Source of the DNA: RYN-230 sp963713815
GTDB taxonomy: Bacteria > Actinomycetota > Actinomycetes > Streptosporangiales > Streptosporangiaceae
NCBI GenBank assembly: GCA_963713815.1
Contig: CAVQNH010000002.1
Location: 1-64,000 of the forward strand
Reading direction: 5' to 3'
DNA length: 64,000 nt
Both the position numbers and the translations under genes were made by a program. This document shows, one piece after another, positions 46,097 through 53,127 of this stretch (its first letter is position 1; each line of letters starts with the position of its first letter). A model generated the notes under the pieces. The model was not told where the DNA came from, did not search any database, and worked only from the letters and a program-made list of their open reading frames with translations.

Positions 46097-48277
46097 ATGA
46101 GGGACCCGAACGACACCAGGGACATCGGTCCGCGGATCGGTTCCCCACTGTGGAACTACATCACCGCCATCACGGTGGCGGGTCTCGGTGCTCTCCTGGT
46201 CGCAGTGCGTGGCCTGCCCGGCTCCGGGGCGGCGGAACTGCTGGAGCAGCCACTGCTCTGGGTCCTCGCCGCCCTGGCCCTCCTCGGGGAGCTCAAGCGC
46301 ATCGTGACGCCGGGCAAATCCGGGCCCGACGCCGGGGCCGTCTCGGTGACGTTCTGCTTCGCCGCGCTGCTCTACTGGGGCTTCCCGGTTGCCGCGCTGC
46401 TCCGGGCGGTCACCACGCTCGTCGTCGCGCTGTCCGCGCGGCGGGCGGTCTTCCGGGCGGCGTTCAACGCCGCCCAGCTCACCCTGAGCCTGGCCGCCGC
46501 GGTGGCGGTGCTGGCCGTGGCCGGCATCCACCCGTCCGTGGCCCGGCCCTGGGTCCCGTCCGGGACCCAGCTGGGTGCCGTCGGCCTGGCCGCAGCCGCC
46601 TACTTCGCCTGCAACTACGTGCTGGTCGGCGTGGCCGCGGCGCTGCACGGCCGGGCACCGGTCCTGGCCACGCTGCGCAAGGACCTGCCCTACCAGGCGT
46701 TCGTCACCCTGGCGCTGCTGTCCGCGGCGCCGCTGGTGGTCGTGGTCATGAACCGCTCCGTCCTGATGCTGCTGCTGTTCCTGCTGCCGGTCAGCGCGAT
46801 CTACGCCAACGCGGCCATGTCGCTCAACCGCGAGTACCAGGCGCTGCACGACCATCTGACCGGCCTGCCGAACCGCACCCTGCTGCTGCGCCGGACGGCC
46901 GAGGCCCTGACCGAGGCCGGGCGCACCGGGGCCAAGTGCGGCTTCCTGCTGCTGGACCTGGACCGGTTCAAGGAGGTCAACGACACGCTCGGGCACCTGC
47001 TCGGGGACGGGCTGCTCCAGGTGATCGCCTACCGGCTGGCCCGCAGCGTGCGGCCGGGTGACGTGGTCGCCCGGCTCGGCGGGGACGAGTTCGCGGTGCT
47101 GCTGCCCGCGGTGCGGGCCATCGGCGTGGCCACCGAGGTGGCCGCGCGGCTGCGCGCCGCGCTGGCCGAGCCGGTGCGCCTGGAGGGCATGTCATTCGAG
47201 ATCGAGGCCAGCGTGGGCATCGCGCTGTACCCGGACGACGGGTGCACGGTGGAGGTGCTCCTGCAGCGGGCGGACGTGGCCATGTACCTGGCCAAGGAGC
47301 GGCGTACCGGGGTGGAGACCTATGCGGCGCGCGCGGACCGCTACTCCCCGGCGCGGCTGTCCCTCCTCGGTGACCTGCGCCGCGGCATCGACCAGGGTGA
47401 GTTCGAGCTGTACTTCCAGCCCAAGGTGTTCCTGGCCACCGGCCGGACCGCCGGCATGGAGGCGCTGCTGCGCTGGCGGCACCCGGAACGCGGGCTGATC
47501 GGGCCGGGCGAGTTCATCCCGCTGGCCGAGCAGTCCTTCCTGATGCGCGACCTGACCGCGCACGTGGTGCAGCTCGCGCTCAGCCAGGCGTCGGCCTGGC
47601 GGCGCAGCGGGCTGGCGGCGCAGCTGTCGGTCAACGTCTCGCGCCGCGACCTGCTGGACGGCAGTCTGGCCGCCACGATCGAGCGCGAGCTTGCCGGGCA
47701 GGGCCTGCCCCCCGCCGTCCTGCTGCTCGAGATCAGCGAGCGGGCGCTGACCCGGGAGGCGGCCGACATCGCCGGCGGCCTGAGCGCGCTGCGCACGCTC
47801 GGCATCGAGCTCAGCGTGGACGACTTCATGACCGGCTTCACGTCGGTGGGCCGCCTGAAGGAAATGTCCGTCGGCGAGGTCAAGATCGACCCGTCGTTCG
47901 TGGCCGCGGTGGCCAGCAACCCGGACACCAAGCTGATCGTGCGCTCGGCCGTGGACCTGCTGCGCGGGCTCGGCATCCGCTCGGTGGCCGAGGGGGTCGA
48001 GTCGCCGCAGGTCGCGGACATCCTGCAGGCCATGGGCTGTGACGCGGCCCAGGGCTGGCAGTTCAGCCGGCCGCTCAACGCCGCCGCCGCCACGACGTGG
48101 CTGGCGCACCGGCGCACGGTCCCGGTCGCCAGTCCGGGCGCCGGCGCGGCCGCGGGCGTCCCGGCGCCCGCCGCGGTGGCCGCCCCGGGCCCGCTGCCGG
48201 GGTGCCTGCCGGAGGAAACCCGGGCGCCGAGCCCGGTGCCCGGCGACGGCTGCGTGGACGCGGCGGCCCGGCCGTAA
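46097..48277 (+). CDS. rmdB: Membrane GGDEF-EAL protein, intact motifs (RmdB-like)
   Basis: 726 residues. About eight membrane helices (residues 20-240), then a GGDEF domain with intact RLGGDEF (328-332) and an EAL domain beginning at Glu455 (MEALLRW), with NVSRRDLL, LEISERAL, SVDDFMTGFTSV, VKIDPSFV and VAEGVES; the metal-binding Asp pair and catalytic Lys/Glu are kept. So both c-di-GMP synthesis and breakdown are possible. Location just after ligA matches Streptomyces RmdB as I recall. Ribosome site cgagga precedes ATG. The tail after residue 680 is Pro/Ala-rich. Confidence 0.9.
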   Translation: MRDPNDTRDIGPRIGSPLWNYITAITVAGLGALLVAVRGLPGSGAAELLEQPLLWVLAALALLGELKRIVTPGKSGPDAGAVSVTFCFAALLYWGFPVAALLRAVTTLVVALSARRAVFRAAFNAAQLTLSLAAAVAVLAVAGIHPSVARPWVPSGTQLGAVGLAAAAYFACNYVLVGVAAALHGRAPVLATLRKDLPYQAFVTLALLSAAPLVVVVMNRSVLMLLLFLLPVSAIYANAAMSLNREYQALHDHLTGLPNRTLLLRRTAEALTEAGRTGAKCGFLLLDLDRFKEVNDTLGHLLGDGLLQVIAYRLARSVRPGDVVARLGGDEFAVLLPAVRAIGVATEVAARLRAALAEPVRLEGMSFEIEASVGIALYPDDGCTVEVLLQRADVAMYLAKERRTGVETYAARADRYSPARLSLLGDLRRGIDQGEFELYFQPKVFLATGRTAGMEALLRWRHPERGLIGPGEFIPLAEQSFLMRDLTAHVVQLALSQASAWRRSGLAAQLSVNVSRRDLLDGSLAATIERELAGQGLPPAVLLLEISERALTREAADIAGGLSALRTLGIELSVDDFMTGFTSVGRLKEMSVGEVKIDPSFVAAVASNPDTKLIVRSAVDLLRGLGIRSVAEGVESPQVADILQAMGCDAAQGWQFSRPLNAAAATTWLAHRRTVPVASPGAGAAAGVPAPAAVAAPGPLPGCLPEETRAPSPVPGDGCVDAAARP

Positions 48278-48305
48278 ATCCGTCAGCCCGCTCCGGGACC
48301 GGCCC

Positions 48306-48311
48306 TAGGAT
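48306..48311 (+). promoter_or_regulatory. -10 box TAGGAT for leaderless gatC
   Basis: TAGGAT ends 7 bases before ATG 48319 and no ribosome site is present. Confidence 0.6.
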
Positions 48312-48318
48312 GGTTTTC

Positions 48319-48612
48319 ATGTCCATCGCCCGCGCCGAAGTGGCCCACCTGGCCCGGCTGTCGAGACTGGCCCTGACCGACGACGAGCTCGATCACTTCG
48401 CGGTCCAGCTCGACCAGATCATCTCGGCCGTGGCGCACGTCCAGGAGGTCGCCGCGGACGGTATCCCGCTGACCTCGCACGCGGTCCCGGTGACCAACGT
48501 GTTCCGCGACGACGTGGTGGTGCCCACACTGGGCCCGGACAAGGCGCTGGACCAGGCACCAGCCGTGGAAGAGCAGCGGTTCCGGGTACCGCGGATCCTG
48601 GCGGAGGACTGA
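48319..48612 (+). CDS. gatC: Glu-tRNA(Gln)/Asp-tRNA(Asn) amidotransferase subunit C
   Basis: 97 residues; small subunit that holds GatA and GatB together. Family pattern VAHLARLSRLALTDDELDHF, LDQIISAVAHVQEV and C-terminal FRVPRILAE. First gene of gatCAB, 2 bases before gatA. Confidence 0.95.
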   Translation: MSIARAEVAHLARLSRLALTDDELDHFAVQLDQIISAVAHVQEVAADGIPLTSHAVPVTNVFRDDVVVPTLGPDKALDQAPAVEEQRFRVPRILAED

Positions 48613-48614
48613 CC

Positions 48615-50291
48615 GTGGACGACGAGACCAGGCCCGGCGGAGCCATGCCCGCCCCGGATGGTGCCGGCCAGGACCGGGCCAGCCAGGACCGGGCCAGCCA
48701 GGACCGGGCCAGCGAGCTGACCCGGATGACCGCGGCGGAACTCGCCGCGGCGATGACGGCCGGCCAGGTGTCCGCGCTGGAGGTCACCGATGCCCACCTG
48801 GGCCGGATCGATGGTGTCGACGGGCAGCTGCACGCCTTCCTGCACGTCGCGGCGGACAGCGCCCGCGCCGCCGCCCGCGCGGTGGACGAGCGCCGCGCGG
48901 CCGGGGACGTGCTCGGGCCGCTGGCCGGGGTGCCGCTGGCTCTCAAGGACGTGTTCACCACCATGGACATGCCCACCACCTGCGGCTCGCGCATCCTCGG
49001 CAGCTGGCGGCCGCCGTACGACGCGACCGTGACCCGGCGGCTGCGCCAGGCCGGCGTGGTGCTGCTGGGCAAGACCAACATGGACGAGTTCGCGATGGGC
49101 TCCTCCACCGAGAACTCGGCGTTCGGGCCGTCCCGCAACCCGTGGGACCTGTCCCGGGTGCCCGGCGGCTCGTCCGGGGGCTCGTCGTCGGCGGTCGCGG
49201 GCTTCGAGGCACCCCTGGGTATCGGCACCGACACCGGAGGGTCCATCCGGCAGCCCGCCGCGGTGTGCGGCATCGTCGGTGTCAAGCCGACCTACGGCGG
49301 CTCGTCCCGGTACGGGCTGATCGCGTTCGCGTCGTCGCTGGACACCCCCGGCCCGCTGGCCCGGACCGTGCTGGACGCGGCGCTGCTGCACGAGGCGATG
49401 TCCGGGCACGACCCGTGCGACTCGACCTCGGTGGATGCGCCGGTCCCGCCCGTGGTGGCCGCGGCCCGGCAGGCGGACGTGAGCGGACTGCGCATCGGGG
49501 TAGTCCCGGAGCTGAGCGGCGAGGGGTACCAGCCGGGGGTGCTGGCCCGGTTCACCGAGGCCGTCGAGCTCCTGGAGTCCCTGGGCGCCAAGATCGTCGA
49601 GGTGTCCTGCCCGCACTTCACCTATGCGCTGCCCGCCTACTACCTGATCGCGCCCAGCGAGTGCTCCTCCAACCTGGCCCGGTTCGACGGCATGCGGTAC
49701 GGGCTGCGGGTCGGGGACGACGGGACGCACAGCGCCGAGGAGGTCATGTCGCTGACCCGGGCCGCGGGATTCGGCCCCGAGGTCAAGCGCCGGATCATGC
49801 TCGGCACCTACGCGCTGTCGAGCGGCTACTACGACGCCTACTACGGCAAGGCCCAGCAGGTGCGCACGCTCATCATCCGGGACTTCGAGGCCGCGTTCGA
49901 GCAGGTCGATGTCCTGATCTCGCCGACCACCCCGACCACCGCCTTCCCGATCGGCGAACGGGCCGACGACCCGATAGCCATGTACCTCGCCGACCTGTGC
50001 ACGATCCCGTCGAACCTGGCCGGCAACGCGGCGCTGTCGCTGCCGTGCGGGCTGGCGCCCGAGGACGGGCTGCCCGTGGGGCTGCAGATCATGGCGCCGG
50101 TGCTGGCCGACGACCGGGTCTACCGGGTGGCCGCGGCTGTGGAGGCGGCGCTCGCCCAGCGCCGCGGCGGCCCGTTGCTGGACGCGATCCGCGGGCCCGC
50201 CGGGCTGCCCGCCCCCGGTATCGGCGGAAACTGGCGCACCGGCGAGCGGCGCTCCGGGGACCGGCGGCCGGAGGGAGCAGCACGTGACTGA
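48615..50291 (+). CDS. gatA: Glu-tRNA(Gln)/Asp-tRNA(Asn) amidotransferase subunit A
   Basis: 558 residues; amidase that frees ammonia from glutamine. Ser-Ser-Lys triad: Lys in PLALKDVF, Ser in VPGGSSGGSSSAVA and in TDTGGSIRQPA. GTG start at 48615. Near the N-terminus a 15-bp unit repeated three times adds QDRAS copies before the conserved ELTRMTAAELA; the same DNA unit forms the sigma factor linker at 26101. Overlaps gatB by 8 bases. Confidence 0.96.
   Translation: MDDETRPGGAMPAPDGAGQDRASQDRASQDRASELTRMTAAELAAAMTAGQVSALEVTDAHLGRIDGVDGQLHAFLHVAADSARAAARAVDERRAAGDVLGPLAGVPLALKDVFTTMDMPTTCGSRILGSWRPPYDATVTRRLRQAGVVLLGKTNMDEFAMGSSTENSAFGPSRNPWDLSRVPGGSSGGSSSAVAGFEAPLGIGTDTGGSIRQPAAVCGIVGVKPTYGGSSRYGLIAFASSLDTPGPLARTVLDAALLHEAMSGHDPCDSTSVDAPVPPVVAAARQADVSGLRIGVVPELSGEGYQPGVLARFTEAVELLESLGAKIVEVSCPHFTYALPAYYLIAPSECSSNLARFDGMRYGLRVGDDGTHSAEEVMSLTRAAGFGPEVKRRIMLGTYALSSGYYDAYYGKAQQVRTLIIRDFEAAFEQVDVLISPTTPTTAFPIGERADDPIAMYLADLCTIPSNLAGNAALSLPCGLAPEDGLPVGLQIMAPVLADDRVYRVAAAVEAALAQRRGGPLLDAIRGPAGLPAPGIGGNWRTGERRSGDRRPEGAARD
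48666..48710 (+). repeat. Three 15-bp units in gatA, same as in the sigma factor gene
   Basis: Units at 48666 (first base pair varied: ggccaggaccgggcc), 48681 and 48696 (agccaggaccgggcc). Read here in a frame giving SQDRA rather than QPGPG. Confidence 0.95.
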
Positions 50292-51807
50292 GCAGGCGAT
50301 CATGAATCTGGTCCCCTTCGAGGACGCCGTCTCCCGGTTCGACCCGGTGATCGGCCTGGAGACCCACGTCGAGCTGGGCACCGCCACCAAGATGTTCTGC
50401 GGCTCCCCGGCCCGGTTCGGCGGCGAGCCCAACTCGCTGGTCTGCCCGGTCTGCCTGGGCCTGCCCGGCTCGCTCCCGGTGATCAACCGGACGGCCATCG
50501 AGTACACGATCAAGATCGGGCTGGCGCTGAACTGCACGATCGCCACCACGGCCCGGTTCGCCCGGAAGAACTACTTCTACCCGGACATGCCGAAGGACTA
50601 CCAGATCTCGCAGTACGACGAGCCGCTGTGCACCGACGGGTGGCTGGACATCACGGTGCACGACCCGGCCTCCGGTGATGAGCCGCGGCCGTTCCGGGTC
50701 GAGATCGAGCGGGTCCACCTGGAGGAGGACACCGGCAAGTCCATGCACGTCGGGTCCACCGGGCGGATCCACGGCGCGGAGTACTCGCTGGTGGACTACA
50801 ACCGGGCCGGGATCCCGCTGGTCGAGATCGTCACCAAGCCGGTGGCCGGCACCGGGGCACTCGCACCCGAGGTGGCCCGGATCTACGTCGCGGAACTGCG
50901 GGACCTGCTGCGCGGCCTCGGCGTGTCCGACGTGCGGATGGAAGAAGGCTCGCTGCGCTGTGACGTGAACACGTCGCTGGCACCCAGGGGCGCCGCCGAA
51001 TGGGGCACCCGGACTGAGACCAAGAACGTGAACTCGCTGCGCTCGGTGGAACGTGCGGTCCGGTCGGAGATCCGGCGGCAGGCCGCGCTGCTGGACGCGG
51101 GGCAGCGGGTGGTGCTGGAGACCCGGCACTTCAACGAGGAGACCGGCACCACCTCGGCCGGCCGGAGCAAGGAAGAGGCACAGGACTACCGCTACTTCCC
51201 CGAGCCGGACCTGGTTCCGGTCGCGCCCTCCCGGGACTGGGTGGAGAGCATCCGGGCCCAGCTGCCCGAGCTGCCCAGCGCCCGGCGGGCCCGGCTGCAG
51301 CACGAGTGGGGCCTGTCCGACCTGGACATGGCGGCGCTGCGCAACGCCGGCGCGCTGGACCTGGTGGCCGAGACGGTCACGGCGGGCGCGACGCCGGCCG
51401 ACGCCCGTAAGTGGTGGCTCGGTGAGCTGCTGCGCACGGCGAACAAGTCCGGCCAGGAGCTCGGCGACCTGCCGATCACGCCCGCCGACGTGGCCCGGGT
51501 AGCCCAGCTGGTGGACTCCGGGGCGGTCAACGACCGGCTGGCCCGGGAGGTCATCGACGGCGTGCTGGCCGGCGAGGGCACGCCGGACGACGTGGTCAAG
51601 GGCCGTGGGCTCGCCGTGGTCAGCGACGACGCGGCCCTGACCGCCGCGGTCGACGAGGCGATCGCCGCCCAGCCGGACGTCGCCCAGAAGATCCGGGACG
51701 GCAAGGTCGCCGCGGCCGGCGCCCTGGTCGGCGCGGTGATGAAGGCCACCAGGGGCCAGGCCGACGCCAGCCGGGTCCAGGAACTCATCCTCGCCCGCCT
51801 TAGCTGA
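50284..51807 (+). CDS. gatB: Glu-tRNA(Gln)/Asp-tRNA(Asn) amidotransferase subunit B
   Basis: 507 residues; binds the misacylated tRNA and activates it. VIGLETHVELGTATKMFCG, LVCPVCLGLPGSLPV (zinc Cys), MPKDYQISQYDEPL, HLEEDTGKSMH, VDYNRAGIPLVEIVT, and the C-terminal YqeY-like tail helices. Intact; GTG start inside the end of gatA. Confidence 0.97.
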   Translation: MTEQAIMNLVPFEDAVSRFDPVIGLETHVELGTATKMFCGSPARFGGEPNSLVCPVCLGLPGSLPVINRTAIEYTIKIGLALNCTIATTARFARKNYFYPDMPKDYQISQYDEPLCTDGWLDITVHDPASGDEPRPFRVEIERVHLEEDTGKSMHVGSTGRIHGAEYSLVDYNRAGIPLVEIVTKPVAGTGALAPEVARIYVAELRDLLRGLGVSDVRMEEGSLRCDVNTSLAPRGAAEWGTRTETKNVNSLRSVERAVRSEIRRQAALLDAGQRVVLETRHFNEETGTTSAGRSKEEAQDYRYFPEPDLVPVAPSRDWVESIRAQLPELPSARRARLQHEWGLSDLDMAALRNAGALDLVAETVTAGATPADARKWWLGELLRTANKSGQELGDLPITPADVARVAQLVDSGAVNDRLAREVIDGVLAGEGTPDDVVKGRGLAVVSDDAALTAAVDEAIAAQPDVAQKIRDGKVAAAGALVGAVMKATRGQADASRVQELILARLS

Positions 51808-51816
51808 GCAGCGCTC

Positions 51817-52758
51817 ATGCCGACCGGGCCCGATGCCGGGCTGCCCATGCTGATCTGGGTGCCGACGGCCGAGGTGGCCGCGGGACTGGACGGGCTGCCC
51901 GGTGCCGACGTGGAGGTGGTGGCGCCCGATGGTGCGCCCCTGCCGCCCAGCGCCGGCCGGGTGGAGTTCTACGTGCCGCCGTTCTTTCCCGGGCCGCCGG
52001 GGATCGCGGCGATGGGACAGATGCCGCGGCTGGCCGTGGTGCAGGCACTGACCGCCGGCGTGGACCGGCTGCTGCCTGGCCTGCCCGCCGGGGTCACCCT
52101 CTGCAACGCGCGCGGCGTGCATGACGCGAGCACGGCGGAGTGGGTGGTCGCCGCGATGCTGGCCGCGCTCCGCGAGTTCCCGCTGTTCGCCCGGGAGCAG
52201 GCCGCCGGGCGGTGGAACTATCACTTCACCGACTGCCTGGCGGGCAAGACCGTGCTCATCGTGGGGTACGGGTCGATCGGTGCCGCCGTGGAGCGGCGGC
52301 TGGCCGGTTTCGAGGTCCGGGTGATCCGGGTGGCCCGGACGGCCCGCCCGGACGTGGCCACGGTCAGCGAGCTGCCAGAGCTGCTGCCCCGGGCGGACGT
52401 GGTCGTGCTGCTGGCCCCGGTGACCCCCGAGACCATCGGCATGGCCGACGCGGCGTTCCTGGCCCGGATGAAGGACGGCGCCCTGCTGGTCAACGCGGCC
52501 CGCGGCTCGCTGCTGCGCACCGACGCGCTGGTCGCCGAGCTGGGCCGGGGCCGGCTGCGGGCGGCCCTCGACGTGACCGACCCGGAGCCGCTCCCGCCCG
52601 GTCATCCGCTCTGGACGATGCCCGGCGTGTTCATCACCCCGCACGAGGCGGCGTCCACCCCCGTGTCGGTCACGCGGATGATCAGCCACGTCCGCGACCA
52701 GGCGGAGAGATTTCTCAATGGCGCACCGCTGCTGAATGTGATCTCCGGCAGTTACTGA
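51817..52758 (+). CDS. D-2-hydroxyacid dehydrogenase
   Basis: 313 residues, NAD(P)-dependent. Rossmann motif VLIVGYGSIGAAVERRL, then VNAARGSLLRTDALV with the catalytic Arg, LDVTDPEPLPPGHPLW with Glu, and TPHEAAST with the catalytic His. Ten bases after gatB and probably co-transcribed. Substrate not deducible. Confidence 0.88.
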   Translation: MPTGPDAGLPMLIWVPTAEVAAGLDGLPGADVEVVAPDGAPLPPSAGRVEFYVPPFFPGPPGIAAMGQMPRLAVVQALTAGVDRLLPGLPAGVTLCNARGVHDASTAEWVVAAMLAALREFPLFAREQAAGRWNYHFTDCLAGKTVLIVGYGSIGAAVERRLAGFEVRVIRVARTARPDVATVSELPELLPRADVVVLLAPVTPETIGMADAAFLARMKDGALLVNAARGSLLRTDALVAELGRGRLRAALDVTDPEPLPPGHPLWTMPGVFITPHEAASTPVSVTRMISHVRDQAERFLNGAPLLNVISGSY

Positions 52759-52798
52759 GAATTCCGCCAGTTACGGAAAGGCTTCCGGCACTTACCCC
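52744..52798 (+). repeat. Three imperfect copies of the dehydrogenase 3' end
   Basis: tccggcagttac (just before the tga stop) recurs as tccgccagttac and tccggcacttac at intervals of about 20 bases. Confidence 0.75.
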
Positions 52799-53127
52799 TG
52801 GTCAATGGCATATGGCCGGGTTACGGGCCGCTGAGCAGAGGGAGATGTCTCCCGCTGGACGCCCTTCCTCAATCGAAGTGTGACCTAAGGGGCTTAAAGT
52901 GAGCTGCATCGTTCACTGGCGATGACCGCGACCAGCCCGCCGGCGGATCCCGCAGCACACCATGCGGGCCCCCTGCCCGTCCTGGTGACCGCGGGCCCTA
53001 GCTCGGTTGCGCAGGAGTTGTCAGCCTGGCCCACAAGGCGCCGCTGGCGCACACGTGGCGGCGCGAGCAGCGCAGCAGCGGCACCGGAAGGAGACTCGGT
53101 GCACCCGCAAGCATCGGGTGACTCACG
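52799..53127 (+). other. Gap of about 330 bases with a possible upstream reading frame
   Basis: An ATG at 52922 opens 69 codons that end at TGA 53129-53131, overlapping the next start as ATGA. Within it, a GTG at 53099 with a good ggaaggag site would give only ten residues. Either could couple translation of the GGDEF-EAL gene. The frame has no family resemblance, and little else is visible; ttaaagt near 52895 may be a -10 region. Confidence 0.35.
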
